Shown: piece by piece, positions 23,919-31,689 of the stretch | Layout of the letters: each line of letters opens with the position of its first letter | Numbering within the stretch: position 1 is the first letter of the stretch | NCBI GenBank assembly: GCA_964346075.1 | Contig: CAYFTH010000026.1 | Span: 1 to 32,890, forward strand | Length of the DNA stretch: 32,890 bases | Source: Brumimicrobium sp964346075 | GTDB lineage: Bacteria > Bacteroidota > Bacteroidia > Flavobacteriales_D > Crocinitomicaceae | Reading direction: 5' to 3' | Notes under the pieces: generated by a model | Databases searched by the model: none | What the model was told of the DNA's origin: nothing | The model's input: only the letters and a program-made list of their open reading frames with translations | Translations under genes and position numbers: made by a program

Positions 23919-26900
23919 ATGAGATTAGTAATAATATCAATTTTAGTTCTGGCTTCAATTTTTGAAGCTAATGCTAGAAGATTGCCCACTCCAAATGAGT
24001 CTGGTAAGCCAGATTTAAATGCTGAGCAAGAGGCTTATCAAAAGGCGAATTGCCCGCCGTCTAATGAGCGTCTGTTCATGGAATTCAATGATGTTCGTGC
24101 TCTCGTTGAAGTAGGTGGTTCTCTTTGGCAAAACCGTCAAAATAATTCCGCTTCTTACGAAGTACCTATTGATGGGAATAATCACGTGATTTATTCAGGT
24201 TCTATCTGGATGGGTGGTGTTGATGTTAACGGTCAGTTGAAGTTAGCAGCGATATTATTTAGACAGGGAAATGACTTTTGGGCCGGACCGCTTTCTCAGA
24301 CGGTAGGTTCGGGGAATTATGATCCTACTCAACCTGTTGGTTTTAATGCGACCAGAGATTTTGGTGCCGCCACAATTGATCCGGATGTATGTAATGAGTA
24401 CGATAAATTCTTCTCGATTTCAAAAGCTGAAGTCATTGCTTTCACAAGAATATTTGAGTGTGAGAAAGATCCGAATTGTGATGAAGAATACTCAATTACG
24501 AATGAAGCGATTAATCGAATCAACAATTGGCCCGCACACGGGGACGTTTCTCGAGGTCAAGATTTCTATTTAGCGCCGTTCTATGATTACCCGAGTCAAG
24601 GTGGTTCTGGAGATGGTGTTTACGATCCTTCTCAAGGTGATATTCCTTGGTTTGATGATATACTTGATCGCGATGACGTCCAATGTGGAGTCGATCGCCG
24701 TGTAACCCTGTTTGGTGACAAAACCAACTGGTGGGTATTTAACGATAAGGGTAACATTCACACTGAAACAGGAGCAGATCCTATCGGTATGGAAATTCGG
24801 GCTCAAGCATTTTCATTTGCCACGAATGACGAAGTGAATCGTATGACTTTTTACAACTATGAAATGATTAACAGAAGTACGCAAACTTTATATGATACGT
24901 ATTTTACTCAATATGTTGATTCGGATGTCGGTTTCTCAGAAGACGATTTTGTAGGTTGCGATGTATCCAGAGGTTTGGGTTATGCTTACAATGCAACAAA
25001 TAACGATCCAGGAGGAAACGGTTCACCTGGTTACGGTGATAACCCACCCGCAGTTGGTGTAGATTTCTTTGAAGGGCCCTACCAGGATGCAGATAATTTA
25101 GATAATGTAGGACCGCGTTTTGAGACACAGCCTGATGGTAGTGTGGAATTTGTTGTACCTACTGTGAATGAGGCTCTATCTGGAGACGGTATAGTCTATG
25201 ATGGTATCGGTATCGGATATTCAGATGGAATTGCAGATAACGAACGTTTTGGCATGAGAAGGTTTAATTACTTCAATCGTGGAGGGTTAGGTTTCCCGGG
25301 TGCTACATTGGATCCTGATTCGCCATCCGATTTCTACAACTACATGACTGGTTTCTGGAAGGATAATTCTCCTATTTTCTATGGCGGTACTGGTTATACA
25401 GGATCGACTGGCCTAACTAATGTTGAGGCTTCTTATTGTTACCCAGGAAATACTGATCCTTTGAATTTCGGTACAGAAGGACAAGATATGGGTTGGGATT
25501 GGTCTGAGACTGATACTGATGGTAGCGGTAACTCAAACGACCGAGGTGACCGACGTTTTTTGCAGTCCGCGGGTCCATTTACACTCACTCCTGGTGCAAT
25601 TAATAACCTGACTGTTGGTGTAGTTTACGGACGTGCTTTTGAAGGGAACTCATTTGCTTCTGTTGAGGTTCTACGCCAAAATGATACAAAAGCGCAGGCA
25701 TTGTTTGACAATTGTTTCGAGATCCTGGATCCTCCAAGTGCACCGATACTTGAAATTGTAGAACTTGAAAATGAACTTGTACTGTTGCTTGATAATCCTA
25801 TTGGTAATAATGTTGATGAAACTTATGCTGAAGAGGATGATATTAACATTGTGGATCCAGTAGATGGTTCTTCAATTGATAAGGTGTATCGATTCGAAGG
25901 ATATCAAATCTACCAAATGAGTGATGCTGATGCTGGTGTTGGTGATATAGGTAACATTGACAAAGCGCGTTTAGTGGCACAATGTGATATTGAAAATGAT
26001 ATCAGCCGTATAATCAACTTCGAATTTGATGAAGCACTTGGTTTTTCTGTTCCTGTTGAGAAGGTGAATGGCGATAATAATGGTATACAACACTCGTTTC
26101 AGATATCTGAAGATGCTTTCGCTAATGGTCCTCCGCAACTTGTTAATCACAAAACATATTATTACGTAGCCATCGCATATGCACACAACGAATACAAACC
26201 TTATGATCCGAATGATGCTGATTTAATCGATGGACAGAAAATACCATATATCAGTTCGAGATTATCCGCTGATGGTTCTGCTATAAAGCCAGTTGCTGGT
26301 ATACCTCATAATCCAGCTCCTCGTTTTGATGGAGCAGTAGCTGGTTTACCTTATGGGTCAACACCAGAAATTACCACACTGGATGGACGTGGTAACGGCG
26401 ACAGAGCTATTGATCTTACAGAAGCAACTGAAGATTTCATTGTTGAAAATGGTTCTATTGACGCACCTACTTACCGCGTAGATGGCGGGCCAATAGATAT
26501 TCGGGTAATCGATCCCTTAAATTTAGTTGATGGTTATTTCCGATTGGAATTTGATCAATATGATGAGATAGATACTGCTAGTTGGACACTCAATCATTAT
26601 GATGAAAAGGGTGGTGAACTTCTGAGATCCGTTAGTTCTGATCGCACAATTCGTACGAAAAATGAACAGTTGATACCAGAATTGGGTATATCAGTTGCTA
26701 TAGAGCAAGTAGAATATCCTTGCGCTAACGGTGATCCTAACTGTGCTTTTAGAGATCGTATTGCTGAGCCTATTGAAAGCACTATAGACTTTGCAGATAG
26801 CTCGAAAAGGTGGTTGATCGGTCTTCCAGATGTGGATAGTTATACACCCCAAAACTGGATTACCTCCGGTGACTTTAACCCAGACGATCCAGCAGACTGT

Positions 26901-28127
26901 TTACCAAATGAAGGGATTAATGACCCTTGTTGTTACCCTGATCTACTAGGTAAAGATCCTGACAAATTATTCGCTAACCTTATCGGTGGTACCGTGACGA
27001 TTGGTCAATTGGCACGATTTAATGGCTGTGCTTACAATCCGATAGGGGTGCCAGGAACCCCAGTTTTATCACAAAGTGCTTTTGGTTCCTTGGCTTCTAC
27101 AGACTTGTCATCTGTGTTCCATCCTAGCGTAGACGTCGTTGTAACTTCTGACAAATCGAAATGGACAAGATGTCCTGTTATCGAATTGAATAATGATCCT
27201 GATTTATCAGTGAATGATGGAGTTCCTGGTTTATTGCGTCAGAGCCCATCAATTGATAAAAATGGTCGTCAGCCTGGAGATCCCGGATATAATGCGTCTC
27301 AAGCGAATCCTGATGGCAATACGCCTACGGGTATGGGTTGGTTCCCTGGTTATGCTATTGATGTAGAAACGGGACGTCGTGTAAATATGGCATATTGTGA
27401 GAATTCCTTCTTGTCTGGTCAGAACGGTGCAGATATGATTTGGAACCCAACTTCTGAATTCTTTAATTCAGTAGGTAGTCCATTGCTTGGCGGTCAGCAT
27501 ACAATTTATGTATTCGCCAGAGATGGTGAAGGAATGCCCGCGTATGATGAAGGTGCTTACATTCACGAAAAGTTAGCGGCTGAAGGAACAAATGAATTCC
27601 GCGAAGTTTATAAGAACTTATCATGGGTAATGCAGCCTATGTTAGCGCCGGGTTCTGAATTGCTCGCTACAGATGTAAGATTGAGATTACGTATCAACAA
27701 GAATTACGAAGAGTATACAAAAACTGGTGTTAGTGGTGGTCGTCCAACTTACGAGTGGAACATGGATAGTCAAGGAACGCGAAAGGGAGATACGGAGGCT
27801 CTGGCAGACGCACTTGATTTGATTAATGTTGTCCCCAACCCTTATTATGCTTATTCTCAATATGAGCGTTCGAAGTTGGACACACGTGTGAAAATAACGA
27901 ACCTACCAGAACGCTGTAAGGTACGCATCTACGATGTTTCTGGTAAATTAATCCGCTCTTACGATAAAGATAGCCCAATTACATCTATCGATTGGGATCT
28001 TAAGAACTCGGACAATATTCCGGTTTCTGGAGGGGTTTACCTCATTCATGTAGATGTTGAAGGTGTTGGCGAGCGCATTGTGAAATTCTTCGGTGGTCTG
28101 CGTCAACCAGATTTAGAAAACTTGTAG
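23919..28127 (+). CDS. Giant secreted protein with T9SS-like C-terminal domain
   Basis: This 1402-residue protein has a signal peptide (MRLVIISILVLASIFEANA, cleavage about residue 19). Residues 50-600 form a large region with a GDGVYDPSQGDIPWFDD block near 230-247 and a WWVFND stretch near 271-276. A fibronectin-III-like domain follows at about 603-757 (PPSAPILEIVELENELVLLLDNP...FEGYQIYQ...YYYVAIAYAHNEY). A Cys-bearing part lies at 930-1090. A distinctive block at 1138-1200 holds GMGWFPGYAIDVETGRRVNMAY and DMIWNP. Residues 1300-1402 form a T9SS-like sorting domain: INVVPNPYYAYS, CKVRIYDVSGKLIRSYD, IPVSGGVYLIHVDVEG. An extra tail, FGGLRQPDLENL, ends the chain. There is no lipobox, so it is not SusD. 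It is acidic and rich in Asp, Asn and Gly. The function is unknown; surface display or release through T9SS is inferred. Confidence 0.85.
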   Translation: MRLVIISILVLASIFEANARRLPTPNESGKPDLNAEQEAYQKANCPPSNERLFMEFNDVRALVEVGGSLWQNRQNNSASYEVPIDGNNHVIYSGSIWMGGVDVNGQLKLAAILFRQGNDFWAGPLSQTVGSGNYDPTQPVGFNATRDFGAATIDPDVCNEYDKFFSISKAEVIAFTRIFECEKDPNCDEEYSITNEAINRINNWPAHGDVSRGQDFYLAPFYDYPSQGGSGDGVYDPSQGDIPWFDDILDRDDVQCGVDRRVTLFGDKTNWWVFNDKGNIHTETGADPIGMEIRAQAFSFATNDEVNRMTFYNYEMINRSTQTLYDTYFTQYVDSDVGFSEDDFVGCDVSRGLGYAYNATNNDPGGNGSPGYGDNPPAVGVDFFEGPYQDADNLDNVGPRFETQPDGSVEFVVPTVNEALSGDGIVYDGIGIGYSDGIADNERFGMRRFNYFNRGGLGFPGATLDPDSPSDFYNYMTGFWKDNSPIFYGGTGYTGSTGLTNVEASYCYPGNTDPLNFGTEGQDMGWDWSETDTDGSGNSNDRGDRRFLQSAGPFTLTPGAINNLTVGVVYGRAFEGNSFASVEVLRQNDTKAQALFDNCFEILDPPSAPILEIVELENELVLLLDNPIGNNVDETYAEEDDINIVDPVDGSSIDKVYRFEGYQIYQMSDADAGVGDIGNIDKARLVAQCDIENDISRIINFEFDEALGFSVPVEKVNGDNNGIQHSFQISEDAFANGPPQLVNHKTYYYVAIAYAHNEYKPYDPNDADLIDGQKIPYISSRLSADGSAIKPVAGIPHNPAPRFDGAVAGLPYGSTPEITTLDGRGNGDRAIDLTEATEDFIVENGSIDAPTYRVDGGPIDIRVIDPLNLVDGYFRLEFDQYDEIDTASWTLNHYDEKGGELLRSVSSDRTIRTKNEQLIPELGISVAIEQVEYPCANGDPNCAFRDRIAEPIESTIDFADSSKRWLIGLPDVDSYTPQNWITSGDFNPDDPADCLPNEGINDPCCYPDLLGKDPDKLFANLIGGTVTIGQLARFNGCAYNPIGVPGTPVLSQSAFGSLASTDLSSVFHPSVDVVVTSDKSKWTRCPVIELNNDPDLSVNDGVPGLLRQSPSIDKNGRQPGDPGYNASQANPDGNTPTGMGWFPGYAIDVETGRRVNMAYCENSFLSGQNGADMIWNPTSEFFNSVGSPLLGGQHTIYVFARDGEGMPAYDEGAYIHEKLAAEGTNEFREVYKNLSWVMQPMLAPGSELLATDVRLRLRINKNYEEYTKTGVSGGRPTYEWNMDSQGTRKGDTEALADALDLINVVPNPYYAYSQYERSKLDTRVKITNLPERCKVRIYDVSGKLIRSYDKDSPITSIDWDLKNSDNIPVSGGVYLIHVDVEGVGERIVKFFGGLRQPDLENL

Positions 28128-28156
28128 TAATAAGATTTTAAAACGAAATTTTAGAT

Positions 28157-29215
28157 ATGATGAAGTCAATAATTAAAGGGTCTTTACTAGCTGGTGTCTT
28201 GACAATCTCTACGGTTGTTATGGCTGGGAATGAGGATCGAATTGGTTCAGCTGGAGCTGCCGAATTATTAGTGAATCCATGGGCGCGTTCTACTGCTTTT
28301 GGTAGCGCTGGTATCGCTTCTACTAACGGGTTGGAAGCCCAGTTTATGAACGTTGCAGGATTAGCGTTTACTGAACGAACACAGATTAAGTTTAATTATT
28401 CAAATTGGTTAGGTAACGCTGATATTTCTTTGAATTCTGCTGGTATTGCCCAGCGTGTTGGAAACCAAAGTGTTATTGCTATGAGCATTCAATCTTTTGG
28501 ATTCGGCGATATTCAGCGTACTACAGTCAATCTGCCTGAGGGTGGTATTGGTGAATTTAGTCCACGGAAAAACATCATTAATCTGGCTTATGCGCGAGAA
28601 TTCTCTAATTCAATATATGCGGGTATTAACATGAAGGTTGTGAACGAAAACATCTCTAACCTCAAAGCGACAGGTGTTGCTTTTGATGCTGGTGTGCGCT
28701 ATGTAACCGGAGAACAGGATCATGTGAAGTTCGGTATTACACTTAAAAATGTGGGTACACCCATGGAATTTGAAGGTGACGGTTTAGGTCAAGAGATATT
28801 TTATCAGTCTACAGGAGGTAATGCAACCCTCCAGCAACGCCCTGCTTCTTTTGAAATGCCATCATTGTTAGGTATCGGAGGTTCTTATGATTTTATCTTT
28901 AGCGAGGATAGTAAATTAACTGCTGCTGCAGCTTTTCATGCTAATTCTTATACCAACGATCAATTTAACGTAGGTCTAGATTACGGCATGTCATTAGAAA
29001 AAGCTGCGATAAATGTACGTGCTGGCTTCATAGGTGAAAAAGATATTTTGGATCGAGAAAATTCTACCAATAGTTTGACTGGTTTAACTGCTGGTTTTTC
29101 AGTGGATGCCTTATTAGGTGAAAAGAAGACGCCAATGGGTTTTGAATACGCCGTTCGTACTTCAAGTCCTTTTGGTTTGATACACACGTTTGGTGTAACA
29201 TTGAGCCTGAAATAA
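28157..29215 (+). CDS. PorV/PorQ-family outer-membrane protein
   Basis: This 352-residue protein has a signal peptide (MMKSIIKGSLLAGVLTISTVVMA) and a predicted FadL-like beta barrel. The opening GSAGAAELLVNPWARSTAFGSAGIASTNGLEAQFMNVAGLAF is the standard start of the PorV/PorQ family. It is followed by many alternating strands and the end SSPFGLIHTFGVTLSLK. PorV is the outer-membrane shuttle that carries T9SS cargo with type A C-terminal domains to the attachment complex. This one sits 29 nt after a cargo gene and lacks other T9SS genes nearby, so it is probably a dedicated partner and not the housekeeping PorV. Two adjacent ATG codons (28157 and 28160) are equally possible starts. The operon ends at a terminator 26 nt downstream. 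Confidence 0.87.
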   Translation: MMKSIIKGSLLAGVLTISTVVMAGNEDRIGSAGAAELLVNPWARSTAFGSAGIASTNGLEAQFMNVAGLAFTERTQIKFNYSNWLGNADISLNSAGIAQRVGNQSVIAMSIQSFGFGDIQRTTVNLPEGGIGEFSPRKNIINLAYAREFSNSIYAGINMKVVNENISNLKATGVAFDAGVRYVTGEQDHVKFGITLKNVGTPMEFEGDGLGQEIFYQSTGGNATLQQRPASFEMPSLLGIGGSYDFIFSEDSKLTAAAAFHANSYTNDQFNVGLDYGMSLEKAAINVRAGFIGEKDILDRENSTNSLTGLTAGFSVDALLGEKKTPMGFEYAVRTSSPFGLIHTFGVTLSLK

Positions 29216-29228
29216 GAAATTTTTATAT

Positions 29229-29236
29229 TATATTTG
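29229..29236 (+). promoter_or_regulatory. Candidate -7 element for greA
   Basis: TATATTTG is a perfect TAnnTTTG match, 56 nt before the greA ATG. A TTG at 29201-29203 leaves a 25-nt spacer, slightly long. The predicted start of transcription falls in the 5' arm of the terminator of the preceding operon. Confidence 0.42.
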
Positions 29237-29240
29237 TTGA

Positions 29241-29272
29241 AACAGGAGGGTCTTATGGCTCTCTTGTTTTTT
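29241..29272 (+). terminator. Rho-independent terminator of the T9SS-cargo operon
   Basis: A 10-bp stem (AACAGGAGGG, 29241-29250, with CTCTCTTGTT, 29259-29268, two G-T pairs) and an 8-nt loop are followed by a T-run ending at 29272 and a further T-rich stretch. It closes the receptor/cargo/PorV-like transcription unit. Confidence 0.82.
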
Positions 29273-29292
29273 GTTTTAATAAATGATTCATC

Positions 29293-29769
29293 ATGTCCAA
29301 AATAAACTATTATACAGACGAAGGATTAAAGAAATTGAAAGACGAATTGCACGAAATGGAAGCGGTTGAACGTCCAAAAATTTCTAAACAGATCGGTGAA
29401 GCGAGGGATAAAGGAGATCTTTCTGAGAATGCAGAATATGATGCGGCAAAAGAAGCTCAGGGTATTCTTGAGATGCGGATCGCTAAACTCAAAGATGTCA
29501 TTGCCAACGCGCGTGTCATAGATGATTCTGAAATCGATGCGTCAAGAGCTTTAATTCTTTCTACAGTACGCATCAAGAATTTAAAGACGAAAGCTGAACA
29601 GCGATACATGCTTGTTGCAGAGAATGAGGCTGACCTTAAAGCCAAAAAGATTTCTGTAGATTCCCCCATCGGCAAAGGTTTATTAGGTAAGTCCGTTGGC
29701 GATATTGCTGATATAGAGACGCCTAATGGAATAATTCAGTTTGAAGTCCTCGAAATCACAAGAGAATGA
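29293..29769 (+). CDS. greA: Transcription elongation factor GreA
   Basis: GreA enters the RNA polymerase secondary channel and stimulates cleavage of backtracked RNA. The 158-residue length is exact for the family. The N-terminal coiled coil (MSKINYYTDEGLKKLKDELHEMEAVERPKISKQIGEARDKGDLSENAEYDAAKE) has the acidic tip residues Asp 42 and Glu 45, needed for cleavage. The C-terminal FKBP-like domain shows VAENEADLKAKKISVDSPIGKGLLGKSVGDI. Its stop overlaps the next start in an ATGA, so the HIT protein is translationally coupled. Confidence 0.97.
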   Translation: MSKINYYTDEGLKKLKDELHEMEAVERPKISKQIGEARDKGDLSENAEYDAAKEAQGILEMRIAKLKDVIANARVIDDSEIDASRALILSTVRIKNLKTKAEQRYMLVAENEADLKAKKISVDSPIGKGLLGKSVGDIADIETPNGIIQFEVLEITRE

Positions 29770-30155
29770 GTACCATTTTTACAAAGATAATTAACGGTGA
29801 TATACCGAGTTTTAAAGTCGCTGAAAACGATAGTTGCTATGCATTTTTGGATATCGAACCTGTGACGCGCGGTCATGTGTTAGTCGTCCCTAAAATTGAA
29901 ACGGATTATATTTTTGATTTGACTGATGAACAGCTCTCTGAATTAATGTGTTTTGCAAAAAAAGTGGCAAAAAAAATGGATCAGGTATTTGATTGCGAAC
30001 GCATCGGTGTTTCAGTGATTGGGCTTGAAGTTCCGCATGCTCACGTTCATCTGATGCCTATAAATGGGATTACTGATATGGATTTTGCGAAGGAGAAACT
30101 GTCCTTAAGCGATGAACAAATGAAAGCGATCGCTCAATCACTTCGCGAATCTTAA
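29766..30155 (+). CDS. HIT-family nucleotide hydrolase/transferase
   Basis: This 129-residue histidine-triad protein starts MSTIFTKIINGDIPSFKVAENDSCYAFLDI, which is typical, with RGHVLVVPK following. The triad HAHVHLMP lies near residues 92-99, and its second His is the nucleophile that forms a nucleotidyl intermediate. Family members hydrolyse nucleoside phosphoramidates and related adducts; the physiological substrate is unknown in most bacteria. It begins in the ATGA overlap with greA and ends in a 4-nt overlap with the convergent ruvC. Confidence 0.95.
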   Translation: MSTIFTKIINGDIPSFKVAENDSCYAFLDIEPVTRGHVLVVPKIETDYIFDLTDEQLSELMCFAKKVAKKMDQVFDCERIGVSVIGLEVPHAHVHLMPINGITDMDFAKEKLSLSDEQMKAIAQSLRES

Positions 30156-30730
30156 CTTTTCTTGTTTTTAGGGGAAACATTCCTTTTTGGATTTTGATTG
30201 ATATAGGATTTCCAATTCGACGCCTTTGTTTTGTTATGTTCTCCCCGCCCTTTTGAATAGTAATGGCATACCGCAGCAGCTAAACCATCAGTAGCATCCA
30301 GATGCTTCGGAAGTTCTTCCATCTTTAAAAGAGATTGTAACATCTTTGCAACTTGTTCCTTGCTCGCTCCACCTTTCCCTGTTATAGCCTGTTTAATCCT
30401 TCGTGGCGTGTACTCTTCGAAAGGAACAGATTTGTTGAGCGCAGCGGCTATACAAACACCTTGCGCCCTACCCAGCTTCAACATGGACTGTACATTCTTC
30501 CCGAAGAAAGGAGCTTCAATAGCCATCTCATCTGGTTTATATTCGCGAATGACCTCATCCATGCGCTCAAATATCTTCAATAATTTGTCGGCGTGATTCT
30601 TCAATTTACTCAAATGTAAAACCCCATACGTGATGACGTACACTTTATTCTTTTTGATATGAATCAAACCGTAGCCCATAATTGTTGTACCAGGGTCTAT
30701 TCCGAGAATTATTTTATCTTCAACCTTCAA
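30152..30730 (-). CDS. ruvC: Holliday junction resolvase RuvC
   Basis: RuvC cuts Holliday junctions together with RuvAB. The 192-residue protein has the RNase H-like fold with four acidic catalytic residues: Asp 12 in IILGIDPGTTIMGYGL, the Glu in MAIEAPFFGKN, and the two Asp of HLDATDGLAAAVCHYY. EEYTPRRIKQAITGKGGASKEQVAKM is also characteristic. A basic C-terminal tail of about 35 residues (NKTKASNWKSYINQNPKRNVSPKNKKS) extends past the core, as in other Bacteroidota. The start is a TTG: no in-frame ATG lies upstream before the divergent gene, and a later start would remove the first catalytic strand. The start codon is 14 nt from the divergent membrane-protein gene. Confidence 0.95.
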   Translation of the reverse strand: MKVEDKIILGIDPGTTIMGYGLIHIKKNKVYVITYGVLHLSKLKNHADKLLKIFERMDEVIREYKPDEMAIEAPFFGKNVQSMLKLGRAQGVCIAAALNKSVPFEEYTPRRIKQAITGKGGASKEQVAKMLQSLLKMEELPKHLDATDGLAAAVCHYYSKGRGEHNKTKASNWKSYINQNPKRNVSPKNKKS

Positions 30731-30744
30731 TTGCTTGTTGTTCC

Positions 30745-31689
30745 ATGTATCGAAAGATAAATATAAGAAAGAATTGGCGCTTGTTACTTAAAATAGGTGT
30801 ATTCCTGTTCGCGCTTTATTTGCTGTCTAGACAATTGGTAAAAATTGAGTGGAGTGCTGTCCAGAATCTGGAAATCTTGAGCTATTCGTATTTGTTATAT
30901 GCTATTATTCTCGTGGTATTTAATTGGGGGTTGGAACTTTTTAAATGGTTTGTCATAGTGCGAAGTTTCGACCAGAAATCACCTTTCTCAAAAATAAAAG
31001 CTTCATTATTGTCGGGTATAGCAACGGGATTTGTAACTCCAAATCGTTTGGGCAATTTCATAGGACGAATAGTATTTTTTGCGGGTAAGAAGCGCCTAAT
31101 GTTGTCTTTAGGTACATTGTATGGGAATTTGGCGCAGTTTTTAGCCACATTTTGCTTTGGTATCATCGGCGTATTTTATTTAGGTCATGTCTTGTTTCAA
31201 TTACGAATTGATCAACATATCCAAAATTTAGGCTGGGTAATTGGAGGAACATCACTTTTGATCTACCTGTTAATGCCTGTTTTACCCTTTGAAAAATGGC
31301 GTTGGTTACGAAGTAGGAAGCGCGTTTTGGCTGATTTTCGTCAAAAATTAAGAAAAATCGCTTTTGTGCTGTTGTTATTAAGTACTTTGCGTTATCTCGT
31401 TTTTGCTTTGCAATTTATTTTGATTTTGATTGCATTTGGAGTTAACTATACACATGAACTCAGTTATGCCGTATTTGTGCACTATCTTGTAACCACAGCT
31501 GTTCCAACTATTTTCTTTGGTAAAATCGTCGTTCGCGAAACTTCTGCGCTAATGATACTTGGTTTTATGATTCCAAATGCTGCATTAATCATATTTGCGT
31601 CCTTAACACTTTGGGGAATCAACGTTGTACTGCCGTCACTCATTGGTTTCTATTATTTTATGCAAAATAAAAACAAAAATAATGGTTGA
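30745..31689 (+). CDS. LPG-synthase-TM/UPF0104-type flippase-like membrane protein
   Basis: This 314-residue integral membrane protein has about eight hydrophobic helices (first near residues 14-30, last near 285-305). The stretch LLSGIATGFVTPNRLGNFIGRIVFFAG matches the conserved core of the UPF0104 family (membrane half of MprF, also YbhN-like proteins), thought to translocate lipids or lipid-linked compounds. The frame is open 21 codons further upstream, over ruvC coding sequence, but MYRKINIRKNWRLLLKIG is the sensible start because it puts basic residues before the first helix. It overlaps the following glycosyltransferase by 8 nt, so the two probably act on one lipid or lipid-linked glycan. 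The lipid is unknown. Confidence 0.85.
   Translation: MYRKINIRKNWRLLLKIGVFLFALYLLSRQLVKIEWSAVQNLEILSYSYLLYAIILVVFNWGLELFKWFVIVRSFDQKSPFSKIKASLLSGIATGFVTPNRLGNFIGRIVFFAGKKRLMLSLGTLYGNLAQFLATFCFGIIGVFYLGHVLFQLRIDQHIQNLGWVIGGTSLLIYLLMPVLPFEKWRWLRSRKRVLADFRQKLRKIAFVLLLLSTLRYLVFALQFILILIAFGVNYTHELSYAVFVHYLVTTAVPTIFFGKIVVRETSALMILGFMIPNAALIIFASLTLWGINVVLPSLIGFYYFMQNKNKNNG

Noticed and set aside
20147..28127. A SusC/SusD glycan-uptake pair
   Set aside because: The second gene lacks a lipoprotein signal, is 1402 residues long and ends in a T9SS-like domain, so it is not SusD, and no polysaccharide-degrading enzymes are nearby.
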